This document shows, in pieces, positions 42,246 through 51,275 of a stretch of 64,000 nucleotides of DNA. The DNA lies in assembly GCA_947630625.1 (NCBI GenBank), contig CANRIL010000003.1:52475-116474 (forward strand), read 5' to 3'. The DNA is from an uncultured Clostridia bacterium (GTDB lineage Bacteria > Bacillota > Clostridia > Oscillospirales > CAG-272). Each line of letters begins with the position of its first letter. Position 1 is the first letter of the stretch. A program made the position numbers and the translations under genes. The notes beneath the pieces were generated by a model, which did no database searches, had not been told where the DNA came from, and saw nothing but the letters and a program-made list of their open reading frames with translations.

Positions 42246-43496
42246 TCAGCCCGGGATAAGCCATTCTTTGCCGGATACGAGGTCAATACACGTATAGTGC
42301 ATACCGCTTGTGTCGCTTCCCCTATATGTAAACTCACATATAATATATGTGTCCCCGTAAGCATAACGGCTTTTTGTTATTTTATCGCTGTCATCCGTTA
42401 TATCGTATACCGTCTTCGTTTCGCCCGTCTCCATATTAAGGGAGCTCAAAACATAAAGTGCGAATCCGGAATAATAATAATATACATCCCCATAAAATCC
42501 TCCCGTGGCGTCTTCAAGCAAAAACTCAGATTTTGATATGTCCTTGAGACTGCGGCGGTAGAGATCTTCTTCGCCGTCAGCGTTTATAACCGTGTAGTAG
42601 ATATAATCGTCCGTAACATAACTTACGTCCTTAACATAATTTACTCCTGTTCCGTCAAACAAGACGTGTCTGTCGCTGAAATCGAGATTACATGAACATA
42701 CCGAAAGAGTCTTATACTCTACATAATAGATAACATCGTTGTGTACCCATCCGATAGATAATTTTGTCGGCTCTTCGTTCTCCATGCTGCTGTATCCGCT
42801 GCCGTCGCGGTTTATCTTATGGAGGACATATCCGTCTTCCCCGCCCGTGGCTGTAACGAAAAATATCGTATCACGGTACATCGACATTTCCATTGGCTCC
42901 CCTTCCACATCATCACTGATGACCGTCCACTTATTTGTCAGTGTGTCGAACGACCCGATCATTGTTCCTTTGTAAACTATTCCCGTATCTTCCGAATATC
43001 CGATAGGGAAAGATCCGCAAATTATGAGAACGGGTGCTCCGCCGTTTTTTATTGTGGCGTCTTCATCTACAAGAATACACGCAGCTTTCAGCTGGGCAAA
43101 CGGATCATCGCTGCCGTCCGAAAGCGCGTCGTTATGGAGCGGAAGCTTTGTGGGCTGAATATTATTCACATCCTGATACCAGATGCCTCCGTCGTCCCAA
43201 TCTGAAAAGTAGAACATGCTTCCCCATGTGCAGCCTCCCCAGCTTCCGACTATGTAATCGCGAGCCTCCCGTTCAAGTACCGTCACTTCCCCGGGCTCAT
43301 CCAATGTATCTTCCCATTTCGGCTCTTCCGGAGGAAAGGTTTCAGGCGGTCTTTTGTAACCGTCGGTTGACGCAGAATTATCGCCGGTCGACAAAGATTC
43401 CGTATTTTTGTCATTTCCGCCCGCCGGTGAGCACGATATCAGACCCACCGCACATAATGCAGCCGCTAAAATAAGACATACGATCTTTTTAAACAT
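42246..43496 (-). CDS. Lipoprotein with beta-propeller-like repeats
   Basis: 416 residues. Lipoprotein signal: basic MFKK, hydrophobic core, lipobox LISC with the modified Cys at about residue 22. A disordered S/T/P linker (25-70) is followed by repeated short strands of the type DDYIYYTVINADGEEDLYRRSL, FGDVYYYYSGFALYVLSS and HNDVIYYVEYKTLSVCS, as in DUF5050-like propellers. First gene of the ABC operon; it may sense or capture the transported substrate. Own promoter at 43575-43603. Confidence 0.82.
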   Translation of the reverse strand: MFKKIVCLILAAALCAVGLISCSPAGGNDKNTESLSTGDNSASTDGYKRPPETFPPEEPKWEDTLDEPGEVTVLEREARDYIVGSWGGCTWGSMFYFSDWDDGGIWYQDVNNIQPTKLPLHNDALSDGSDDPFAQLKAACILVDEDATIKNGGAPVLIICGSFPIGYSEDTGIVYKGTMIGSFDTLTNKWTVISDDVEGEPMEMSMYRDTIFFVTATGGEDGYVLHKINRDGSGYSSMENEEPTKLSIGWVHNDVIYYVEYKTLSVCSCNLDFSDRHVLFDGTGVNYVKDVSYVTDDYIYYTVINADGEEDLYRRSLKDISKSEFLLEDATGGFYGDVYYYYSGFALYVLSSLNMETGETKTVYDITDDSDKITKSRYAYGDTYIICEFTYRGSDTSGMHYTCIDLVSGKEWLIPG

Positions 43497-43574
43497 ACTT
43501 TTTTACCCCTCCCCGCATTGCTATGAAAAATGCTATTCTATTCAAAAATACCTGCACCGAGATATTTTGAAAAA

Positions 43575-43603
43575 ATTATATCATAAATTACCACAAATAT
43601 CAA
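43575..43603 (-). promoter_or_regulatory. Promoter of the lipoprotein-ABC operon
   Basis: TTGATA (43603-43598), 17-base spacer, TATAAT (43580-43575). Confidence 0.8.
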
Positions 43604-43633
43604 CTGTTTTCCGCAAAAAAATTAGCTTCATGT

Positions 43634-43676
43634 AAAAACAGCATCCCACAAAACTTTTCATTTTGTGGGATGCTGC
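43634..43676 (-). terminator. Strong terminator after the FGGY kinase gene
   Basis: GCATCCCACAAAA (from 43641) pairs perfectly with TTTTGTGGGATGC (to 43673); TGTTTTTAC follows on the minus strand. Confidence 0.92.
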
Positions 43677-43764
43677 TGTTTTGATCGGTTATTTTGATTT
43701 TATCGTTATAAAAAGCCTTTTTTCGAGAAATTTATTCTTTCCTGAAAGCCCGACGGGCTAAGGC

Positions 43765-45363
43765 TCACAGATTCTCGGTCGCCGCTTTTTCGACGGCAAG
43801 GCCGGCGCGATAGCGCTTGATGAACGAGGTGAAGCCCTTCACGTCGCGCGGATTCGGTTCGAGCGTCGTGCCCTTGTCGCCGTGGAAGACGCGCTCGGAA
43901 AGGAACGATTCAAGCGACTCGCCTTCGCGCTTGTTGACGAGATACGACGAAAGCAGCGCCATGCCCCAAGGGCCGCCCTCTCCTGCCGTCTTCATGACGG
44001 AGACGGGAGAATTTATCGCCGCCGCGAGATAGCTCTGACCGACGCGCTCCGTCTTGAAGAGCCCGCCGTGGCCGTACATCATGTCGACCTTGACGCCCTC
44101 CTCCTCGAAGAGAATGTCAAGACCGATCTTGAGCGCGCCGAGCGTCGAGAACAAAATCGAGCGCGTGAAATTCGCGAAGTTGAAGTTGCCGTCCGGCGTG
44201 CGGACGAAGAGCGGTCTGCCCGTGTCAAGCCCGGTGACGTGCTCGCCGGAAAGATAGCCGTACGACATGAGCCCGCCGCAGTCGGCGTCGCCCTTTTCGG
44301 ACTGGAAGTAAACGATGTCGTAGAGCTTCCATTTCGGAATGTCGCAGCCCGCCTCATGGAGCAGCTCCGCAAACATATCGACCCAGCCGTTTAAGTCGGA
44401 GGTGCAGTTGTTGCAGTGCACCATCGCGACGAGCTTGCCCGTCGGCGTCGTAACGATGTCTATTTCGGGATAATAACCCTTGAGTGGGCGTTCGAGCACG
44501 ACCATCGCGAAGACGGACGTTCCGGCGGACGTGTTGCCCGTGCGCGGGGCGACGCTGTTCGTCGCGACCATGCCCGTTCCGGCGTCGCCTTCCGGCGGCG
44601 CGAGCGGGATACCGGCTTCAAGATTGCCGGACGGGTCAAGCAGTCTCGCGCCCTCAGGCGTGAGCTTTCCGGCGTCCTCGCCTGCCATGACAGCGCGCGG
44701 CAGAATGTCGTGCAGGTGCCACGGGTAATTCTTGTTTTCGATCAGCGCCTCGAACTTTTCAATGAGCCATTCGTCATACGTATTCGTCGACTGATCTATC
44801 GGGAAAACGCCGGACGCGTCGCCGATGCCGAGCACGCGCTCGCCCGTGAGCTTCCAGTGTATGTAACCGGCAAGCGTCGTGATGAAGCGAATTTCCGGAA
44901 CGTGCGGCTCGTCATTCAATATCGCCTGATAGAGATGCGAAATGCTCCAGCGCTGCGGGATGTTGAAATGGAATTTCTCCGAAAGGATCTCGGACGCCTC
45001 GCCCGTGATCGAATTGCGCCACGTGCGGAACGGGACGAGCATGTCTCCCGCCTCGTCAAAGACGAGGTAGCCGTGCATCATCGCCGAGAATCCGATCGCG
45101 CCGACGCGGTGCAGCACGACGCCGTATTCGTCCTTGACCGCCGCCGCGAGCTTTGCGTAGCTGTCGCGGACGCCCTCCCAGATGTCCTCCTCGCTGTATG
45201 TCCAGATTCCGTTTTCGAGCTTGTTTTCCCAGTCGTGCGCGCCCGAAACGATGGGCGCAAAGTCATCGCCGATGAGGACGGATTTTATCCTCGTCGAGCC
45301 GAGCTCGATGCCGATAACGCATCTGCCGCTCTCAATCGCCTTCTTGATCTCGTTGAATTCCAC
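43765..45363 (-). CDS. FGGY-family carbohydrate kinase
   Basis: 532 residues. N-terminal nucleotide-fold start [20 protein letters not shown], substrate region [12 protein letters not shown] and FRTWRN, the C-terminal signature [27 protein letters not shown] and [15 protein letters not shown]. It phosphorylates a sugar or sugar alcohol; relatives in Clostridia are annotated as xylulokinase-like or are linked with araA. With araA at 6146-7642 it could act as ribulokinase, but the two genes are 36 kb apart. Start is GTG at 45363 with GGAGGT upstream. Its promoter lies inside the end of the truncated gene upstream. Confidence 0.88.
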   Translation of the reverse strand: MEFNEIKKAIESGRCVIGIELGSTRIKSVLIGDDFAPIVSGAHDWENKLENGIWTYSEEDIWEGVRDSYAKLAAAVKDEYGVVLHRVGAIGFSAMMHGYLVFDEAGDMLVPFRTWRNSITGEASEILSEKFHFNIPQRWSISHLYQAILNDEPHVPEIRFITTLAGYIHWKLTGERVLGIGDASGVFPIDQSTNTYDEWLIEKFEALIENKNYPWHLHDILPRAVMAGEDAGKLTPEGARLLDPSGNLEAGIPLAPPEGDAGTGMVATNSVAPRTGNTSAGTSVFAMVVLERPLKGYYPEIDIVTTPTGKLVAMVHCNNCTSDLNGWVDMFAELLHEAGCDIPKWKLYDIVYFQSEKGDADCGGLMSYGYLSGEHVTGLDTGRPLFVRTPDGNFNFANFTRSILFSTLGALKIGLDILFEEEGVKVDMMYGHGGLFKTERVGQSYLAAAINSPVSVMKTAGEGGPWGMALLSSYLVNKREGESLESFLSERVFHGDKGTTLEPNPRDVKGFTSFIKRYRAGLAVEKAATENL

Positions 45364-45397
45364 TTTATGTACCTCCGTATTTTCCGCTTGCGCGGAT

Positions 45398-46234
45398 TTA
45401 TCCTATATACATCATACTATAAAAATTGCCGGATTGCAAGTCCGGCAGACATATTTTTTTGTGAATGTGTGCTATATTCTGCGCGTCCGTCGGCAGTCTG
45501 CCGTCGTCCTCGCCCTGATTTTGACCCGAAACGGCGGAAAACAGATCGAGCCGCGTCTCCGTCATGAGCCCGAAATACCGTGCGCAAGTTTCGGGCGAAA
45601 AATCATCCCCATACGCGCGCAGCAGCGCCTCGTCCGTTATGAGCCCCGCGTATGCCGCGGCATGAAACGCGACCGCGAGCGCCAGGATGACGCATTTGAC
45701 GCCTGCCGGCGCACCCCGCTCCGGCAAAAGCCGCGAACCCCAGACAGAGAAGACGACGGGCGGCAGCAACAGCAGCAGGACCGGCAAAATGCAGCCGGGA
45801 AGTCGCGGCATGATATCGGCGAGCCTCCCCGGCAGCTCCCCGATCCTTCTGATATACGCCCAGCGGAAAATTTCTCCCGCGGCGCCGAGATAAAGCAGAT
45901 GGATTATGTATATCAACGTCACCGCGAATGATATCACGTCCGCGATGATAACGTTGACACGGCGCGAAAACAGCGTCGCTGCAAAGGAGAGGACGCACCC
46001 GGCGGAAAGCGAAAACGCGAGCGTGTAAAACACGCCCGTCAATCCCCCGCCGACGCCGCCCGACACGCGGAAAATTACCTCGTCATAAAGGATAAGGAAC
46101 GGGAACCAGAGATAAAACGCGTGCTCGCGCCGGAAGAGCTTCTCCCGGAAGCTCTTTTTCCCGATGTAACTTTTGTAACCGCTCTTTCCCCCGACGTAAC
46201 CGCGCCCCATAGCTCCGCCCCCGGATATCGTCAA
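45398..46234 (-). pseudogene. Truncated LTA-synthase-like membrane protein (sulfatase domain missing)
   Basis: 278 residues with five membrane helices (FYLWFPFLILYDEVIFRV, LAFSLSAGCVLSFAATLF, IIADVISFAVTLIYIIHLLYL, LPVLLLLLPPVVFSVWG, VKCVILALAVAFHAAAYAG) and the linker segment CARYFGLMTETRLDLF. This is the N-terminal half of LtaS-type phosphatidylglycerol transferases. The catalytic sulfatase domain (about 350 residues) is absent; the last 40 residues instead read through the promoter of the kinase gene. The simplest reading is a deletion remnant, although a short protein may still be made. A start later than 46234, for example 46210, is possible. Confidence 0.65.
45411..45439 (-). promoter_or_regulatory. 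Promoter of the FGGY kinase gene
   Basis: TTGCAA (45439-45434), 17-base spacer, TATGAT (45416-45411), lying within the last codons of the truncated gene. The -35 box is in the loop of a GCCGGA...TCCGGC hairpin. Confidence 0.65.
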
Positions 46235-46307
46235 TGATTTCCTGACATAAGTATATCACAAAGCCGCCGTCGAAAGTATGAACTGTTTGTAACTTTTCGC
46301 CGCAGGT

Positions 46308-46482
46308 CAGAGCACGACCGCAATCTTCTATAAGTGAGCTTGCAAAGGCGGCAGATATGCAAGACAGAGCGCACCCGCGATCTTCTATATGCGAGCCTGC
46401 AAAATGACGCCGATATGCCAACCAGAGTGCACCTGCAATCTTCTATATGCGAGCCCGCAAAATGCCCCCGATATGCCGCTCA
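46308..46482 (-). repeat. 58-base tandem repeat derived from the aroF 3' end
   Basis: CAGAG-type units start at 46308, 46365, 46423 and 46481 (spacing 57, 58, 58). The last is the true aroF end (codons for EIADAL and stop); the other three are diverged copies (for example CAGAGCGCACCCGCGATCTT) with a shared TCTATATGCGAGCCYGCAAAATG block between them. Confidence 0.92.
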
Positions 46483-47508
46483 GAGCGCGTCCGCGATCTC
46501 GTAGACGAGGCGTTCCGTCTTTTCCCAGCCGAGGCACGGGTCGGTGATCGATCTGCCGTAGACGTGCTCGCCGATCTTCTGCGCGCCGTCCTCGATATAG
46601 CTCTCGATCATGAAGCCGCGGAAAAGCTTTCTTATATCGCCGTTGATGCGGCACGAATGGAGCACCTCGCGGACGATGCGCGGCTGTTCGAGAAAGCGCT
46701 TGCCGGAGTTCGCGTGATTCGTGTCGACGATGAGCGCCGGATTTGATAGACCGCTTTCGGCATAAGTCTCGGCGAGGCGGCAGAGGTCTTCATAGTGATA
46801 GTTCGGGTGAGACTCGCCGCGCGCGTCCACAAATCCGCGCAAAATCGCGTGCGCGTACGGGTTGCCCTGCGAATGTACCTCCCAGCCGCGGTACAAAAAC
46901 GTGTGCTTGTGCTGCGCCGCCGTTATCGCGTTCATCATGACGGAGATGTCCCCGCCCGTCGGATTCTTCATCCCGACCGGGATGAGAAGCCCGCTCGCCG
47001 TCAGCCTGTGCTGCTGATTCTCAACGGAGCGCGCGCCGACGGCGACATATGCAAGGATATCGTTTAAATATCTGTGGTCCTCGGGATATAGCATCTCGTC
47101 GGCGCACGAGTACCCCGTCTCGCGCAGCGCGCGCATATGGATGCCGCGTATCGCGAGAATTCCCTTGTACATGTCGGGCTTCTCGTCCGGGTTCGGCTGA
47201 TGCAGCATGCCCTTGTAGCCGTCGCCCGTCGTGCGCGGCTTGTTCGTGTAGACGCGCGGGATGAAAAAAATCTTGTCGCCGACCGAATCCTCGAGGCGGC
47301 GCAGACGCGTGATATAGTCGATGACGCTGTCCTCGTTGTCGGCGGAGCAGGGACCTATGATCAAGATCAGCTTGTCCCGCTTCCCTTCAAATATCTCGCG
47401 CAGCTCCGCCGCGCGCGCAGCAACGTTTTCGGCGTCCGCCTCCGATATCGGAAACATCTTTTTGACTTCCTGCGGTATCGGCAGCTTCCGCTCAAATATC
47501 ATGTTCAT
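46480..47508 (-). CDS. aroF: 3-deoxy-7-phosphoheptulonate (DAHP) synthase, class I AroFGH type
   Basis: 342 residues. First step of the shikimate pathway: PEP plus erythrose 4-phosphate to DAHP. Landmarks: LILIIGPCSADNEDSVIDYI, RVYTNKPRTTGDGYKG, GARSVENQQHR, MKNPTGGD, DTNHANSGK. The N-terminal helix (1-45) of the E. coli-like regulated form is present, so feedback control by an aromatic amino acid is likely; which one cannot be read. Last gene of the aro operon, 15 bases after tyrA. Its 3' end is repeated downstream. Confidence 0.95.
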   Translation of the reverse strand: MNMIFERKLPIPQEVKKMFPISEADAENVAARAAELREIFEGKRDKLILIIGPCSADNEDSVIDYITRLRRLEDSVGDKIFFIPRVYTNKPRTTGDGYKGMLHQPNPDEKPDMYKGILAIRGIHMRALRETGYSCADEMLYPEDHRYLNDILAYVAVGARSVENQQHRLTASGLLIPVGMKNPTGGDISVMMNAITAAQHKHTFLYRGWEVHSQGNPYAHAILRGFVDARGESHPNYHYEDLCRLAETYAESGLSNPALIVDTNHANSGKRFLEQPRIVREVLHSCRINGDIRKLFRGFMIESYIEDGAQKIGEHVYGRSITDPCLGWEKTERLVYEIADAL

Positions 47509-47523
47509 ATAATGTACCCTCTT

Positions 47524-48381
47524 TTACTTTTTGTCAAACCTCGCGCGGCGCTCGGCTGAATGGCGCATCATCGCGCGCATGCCGTCCTCGTCCCCATTGG
47601 CGATCATATCGCGCAGCTTCATAAACTGACTTTCAAACATGTCCATCTGGCGAAGGAGCGCGTCCCTGTTTGAAAGGAACAGTTCGCTCCAGAGGGAATC
47701 GTTGATGCGCGCGATGCGCGTCAGGTCGCGGAACGAATCCCCGGTGAACCGCTCGATGTGCTCCTCCTCGTTGCATGTCATAAGCGCGACCGCGATGCAG
47801 TGCGTCAGCTGCGAGACGAAACCTATCATCTCGTCGTGCTCCTCCGGCGACAGCTCCGCGACGTTCGCAAAGCCCAAAAGCAAACCGAGCTCACGGCAAG
47901 TCTCAACCGCGTCGCGCGTGTTCTTCTCCGTCGGCGTCACGATGTAGTTCGCCCCGGCGAACATGCGGGACGTGCTGTTTTCGACGCCGTAGACCTCGCG
48001 CCCCGCCATCGGGTGCGCCGCGATGAATTCAACGTCCGGGCGCAGCAGCTCCTGAACGCGGTAAACGACCGAGCATTTGACGCCGGTCACGTCCGTCAGA
48101 AGCGCCCCCGGCTTCATGTATTTCTGATTTTCCTCTATCCATTCGATAAATATGTGCGGGTAGAGCGCGAACACGATGAGGTCTGCGCGCGATATCATAT
48201 CGGGATCAACGCCCTCGGTTCCCTCGTCGATTATCCCCTTTTCGAGCGCGTAGTCGATCGAGCTTTGCCGCCGCGTCAGCGCACTCACGTGAAATCCGTA
48301 TCTGTGCAGCGCCTCGGCATAGCTGCCCCCGAGCAGCCCGAGCCCCACTATAAGTATGTTCTTTCTTACGTCGATTATCAT
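47524..48381 (-). CDS. tyrA: Prephenate dehydrogenase
   Basis: 285 residues. NAD-binding start ILIVGLGLLGGSYAEALHRYGF, then the catalytic region AAHPMAGREVYGVENS (His of the family) and FVSQLTHCIAVAL. It oxidatively decarboxylates prephenate to 4-hydroxyphenylpyruvate in the tyrosine branch. No ACT domain follows, so it is the short form. Lies between aroA and aroF. Confidence 0.94.
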   Translation of the reverse strand: MIIDVRKNILIVGLGLLGGSYAEALHRYGFHVSALTRRQSSIDYALEKGIIDEGTEGVDPDMISRADLIVFALYPHIFIEWIEENQKYMKPGALLTDVTGVKCSVVYRVQELLRPDVEFIAAHPMAGREVYGVENSTSRMFAGANYIVTPTEKNTRDAVETCRELGLLLGFANVAELSPEEHDEMIGFVSQLTHCIAVALMTCNEEEHIERFTGDSFRDLTRIARINDSLWSELFLSNRDALLRQMDMFESQFMKLRDMIANGDEDGMRAMMRHSAERRARFDKK

Positions 48382-48397
48382 AGTCGCAGATGCTCCT

Positions 48398-49603
48398 TTA
48401 TTCTTCCGTGATTTTGACTTTCGCCCCGAGCGAGCCGACAGCGCCGAAATACGACGGATAGCTCTTGTTCACCGCCTCGCAGCCGACGAGCTCCCCGCCC
48501 GTCAGCGTCAGCAGCGTCGAGCACGCCATGACGACGCGGTGGTCGCCGTGACCGAAAATCGGGCAGCCGGGCGCTTTTATCCCGCCGCCGGGGACTGAGA
48601 TTTCGTTTTCCCCGAGCGTCACGCGGACGCCGAATTTCAAAAGCTCCTCTGCCATCGCGGCTCCCCTGTCGGACTCCTTCGCCGCGAGCCGCCGCGTCCC
48701 CGTGAACACCGCCCCGTGCATGCACGCGGCGAGCGCGAACAAGATCGGCGCGAGGTCGGGCGTGTCGGCGAGGTCTATCTTCGGCGTGCCGCCCGAAAGC
48801 TGCCGGAAATATTCCCGGTATGCGGCGTCCCCCTGCGCGCTCGACTCCGGCAGCCCGAGAACGCGAACGTCCCCGCCGAGCAGGTTGAACGCGTCAAGGA
48901 ACGCGGCGTTTGAAAAGTCGCCTTCGACCTCGCCCGACCACGCGTGCATCAGCCCGCCTGTCCTCACAAAAACGTCGCAGCCCGAAACGTCCGTCTCAGC
49001 GCCGAACAGCCGCAGCGCCGCCGCCGTCAGCTCAACATATGGGCGGCTCTCAAACGGCGGTATAACGTGTACCTCCCCGCCGCCCATCGACGACAGCGCG
49101 AAGAGCAGACCCGTTATAAACTGCGAACTTATGCTGCCGTCTATCGTGTATTTTTTGTTAGGCAATTTGCCTAACACTGTTATACAGTTGCCTTTTTTAT
49201 CGAATAAAATCGAATTTTCATTTGCAATTTCCGCATAAACGGAAAGCGGGCGAGCCATCAGCCTGTCGCTGCCGCAAAGCGTGACGCGCTGACCCGTCAT
49301 CATCGCGAGCGGGATAAAAAACCGCAGCGTGCTGCCGCTCTCGCGGCAGCAAAGCGGCGAGCGCACGGCGCGCAAGAACTCCGCGCCGGAGATTTTAACG
49401 CTCCCCTCCCGCCTTGATACGGCAGCGCCAAGCGCCTCGGCACAATCGAGCGTCGCCTCTATGTCATCGGAATATTCGATCCCGAATATTTCACTCTCCC
49501 CGCCCGAAAGCGACGATGCGATGATGAGCCTGTGCGCCATGCTCTTTGACGGCGGCGCCTTGACGCTGCCTGAAAGTCGCGATTTTTCAAATATTGCCTT
49601 CAT
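48398..49603 (-). CDS. aroA: 3-phosphoshikimate 1-carboxyvinyltransferase (EPSP synthase)
   Basis: 401 residues, slightly shorter than the E. coli enzyme. PEP/shikimate-3-phosphate motifs: PPSKSMAHRLIIAS, ESGSTLRFFIPLA (with SG for the usual NAGT-type loop), and the C-terminal RLAAKESDRGAAMAEEL, GHGDHRVVMACS. It makes EPSP for chorismate. Its ATG overlaps the aroQ stop by 4 bases. Confidence 0.95.
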   Translation of the reverse strand: MKAIFEKSRLSGSVKAPPSKSMAHRLIIASSLSGGESEIFGIEYSDDIEATLDCAEALGAAVSRREGSVKISGAEFLRAVRSPLCCRESGSTLRFFIPLAMMTGQRVTLCGSDRLMARPLSVYAEIANENSILFDKKGNCITVLGKLPNKKYTIDGSISSQFITGLLFALSSMGGGEVHVIPPFESRPYVELTAAALRLFGAETDVSGCDVFVRTGGLMHAWSGEVEGDFSNAAFLDAFNLLGGDVRVLGLPESSAQGDAAYREYFRQLSGGTPKIDLADTPDLAPILFALAACMHGAVFTGTRRLAAKESDRGAAMAEELLKFGVRVTLGENEISVPGGGIKAPGCPIFGHGDHRVVMACSTLLTLTGGELVGCEAVNKSYPSYFGAVGSLGAKVKITEE

Positions 49604-50031
49604 TTTAAGGTTTCCTTAAGATAGTCTATCGCCTCGAGATATCCGTCCGTGCCGTGACCGACGATAGAGTGTACGCACGCCATCCCCGCGTAGCTGACGC
49701 GGCGGAACTCCTCGCGCTCGTTCACGTCCGAGATGTGCACCTCGACCGCCGGGATGCTGACCGCCTTGAGCGCATCGAGGATCGCTATGCTCGTGTGCGT
49801 GTACGCCGCCGGATTTATCACGATGCCGTCAAAGACGCCGTACGATTCCCCGATCTTGTCCACAATCGCGCCCTCGTGGTTCGACTGGAAAATTTCGACC
49901 TCGACGCCGGCGTTTTCGGCATGTGTCTTAATTTTTAGACAAACGTCTTTATACGTTTCACGCCCGTATATATCCGGCTCGCGGATGCCGAGCAGATGGA
50001 GATTCGGTCCGTTTATTACGAGAATTTTCAT
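49600..50031 (-). CDS. aroQ: 3-dehydroquinate dehydratase, type II
   Basis: 143 residues, the normal length of the dodecameric type II enzyme. Start LVINGPNLHLLGIREPDIYG, catalytic segments FQSNHEGAIVD, INPAAYTHTSIAI and EVHISDVNEREEFR. It dehydrates 3-dehydroquinate to 3-dehydroshikimate. Overlaps both neighbours by 4 bases. Confidence 0.97.
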   Translation of the reverse strand: MKILVINGPNLHLLGIREPDIYGRETYKDVCLKIKTHAENAGVEVEIFQSNHEGAIVDKIGESYGVFDGIVINPAAYTHTSIAILDALKAVSIPAVEVHISDVNEREEFRRVSYAGMACVHSIVGHGTDGYLEAIDYLKETLK

Positions 50032-51275
50032 GTCCTTGTTTTTTCGTGCTCCCTGATTATTTCTGCGGCGTTGCCGTCCCTGTCGTCCTTCATCTTTATT
50101 ATTTCGTCAGCCGTCCCGATATAAATGTCGTGGCGCTCGGCGTAGCGCGCGCGGATCGCGTCCGCGTCGCTCGCGAGCGGGCGGCTGCTCGTCGGCGTCA
50201 GCCATTCGAGCGGGCGGTCAAGATAATATATCCTGCCGTTCTGCTTCAGGAGGCGTATGTTTTCCTCGCGCAGCACCGCGCCGCCGCCCGTGGCGATGAC
50301 GCTGCCATGGACTTTCGCGATGTCGGCGATGACCTCCGCTTCGCGTTCGCGAAACGCCGCCTCCCCGTATTCGCGAAAATAGTCCGGTATCTTCATCCCT
50401 ACCCGCGAGACGATCTCGGCGTCCGTATCGATGAACCGCCTTTTCATTGATGCTGCGATCCTTCGCCCCGTCGCCGACTTGCCGGAGCCCGGCATGCCGG
50501 TGAGGACGATATTTTCCTTCTCGCGGAAAAGCTCGTCGTAGATCCTCGCCGCCATCCCGTCTCCGAGCGCTTGCCCCGTGAAATATTCCGCGGCGAAAAC
50601 CGCCTGAGAGACGAGCATCCGCAGCCCGCCGACCGCGTTTATACCGCGCTCGATCGCCGACATAACGAGCCGCGTCCTTATCGGATTGTAGACCGCGTCG
50701 ATGACGCCGGTGAGAGAGGCGAATCTGTCTATGTCGACCGGCGTCCCCTTGATATCCGGGAACATGCCGACCGGCGTCGTGTTTATGATTACGTCCGCGT
50801 CGCCGTGGCGTTCATACGCTTCCTCATACGTGACGACCCCGCCGAATTTTCTCCGGCTTACGGTTACGATCTCCTGCGCGCCGAGGCTGCACGCGAGCTC
50901 GCGCGCCGTGTGCGAAGTGCCGCCCGTGCCGAGGATGAGCACCTTTTTGCCCGAAATTTCGATCCCCGCGGACTCCGCCAGCGCGCGCATGCCGGGCAGG
51001 TCTGTATTATACCCGTAAAGCTTCCCGTCCCTGTTGACGACGGTGTTGACGGCGCCGATCCGCTTTGCCGCGCCGTCGATCTCGTAAAGATACGGCATAA
51101 CGTCGCGCTTATACGGGATCGTTACGTTGATGCCGAGAAAATCACGCGCCTTCATAAAGCCGTCGAGCTCGCCTTTTGCGACCTCGCGCAGCTCGTATTC
51201 GTAAAGCCCGATTTTTTTATGTATGTCGCGGGAAAAGCTGTGTCCCAGCTTTTCCGCGATGCAGCCGTATTTCAT
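50028..51275 (-). CDS. aroE-aroK: Fused shikimate dehydrogenase and shikimate kinase
   Basis: 415 residues. Residues 1-250 are shikimate dehydrogenase (GHSFSRDIHK, NVTIPYKRDVM with K56, NTDLPGM, NADP loop ILGTGGTSHTA). Residues 255-415 are shikimate kinase with Walker A TGMPGSGKSATG (259-270), FIDTDAEI, FREREAEVI, and GGGAVLREEN. One chain thus does steps four and five. The linker (about 245-255) is short. Annotate both functions. Overlaps aroC and aroQ by 4 bases each. Confidence 0.95.
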   Translation of the reverse strand: MKYGCIAEKLGHSFSRDIHKKIGLYEYELREVAKGELDGFMKARDFLGINVTIPYKRDVMPYLYEIDGAAKRIGAVNTVVNRDGKLYGYNTDLPGMRALAESAGIEISGKKVLILGTGGTSHTARELACSLGAQEIVTVSRRKFGGVVTYEEAYERHGDADVIINTTPVGMFPDIKGTPVDIDRFASLTGVIDAVYNPIRTRLVMSAIERGINAVGGLRMLVSQAVFAAEYFTGQALGDGMAARIYDELFREKENIVLTGMPGSGKSATGRRIAASMKRRFIDTDAEIVSRVGMKIPDYFREYGEAAFREREAEVIADIAKVHGSVIATGGGAVLREENIRLLKQNGRIYYLDRPLEWLTPTSSRPLASDADAIRARYAERHDIYIGTADEIIKMKDDRDGNAAEIIREHEKTRT

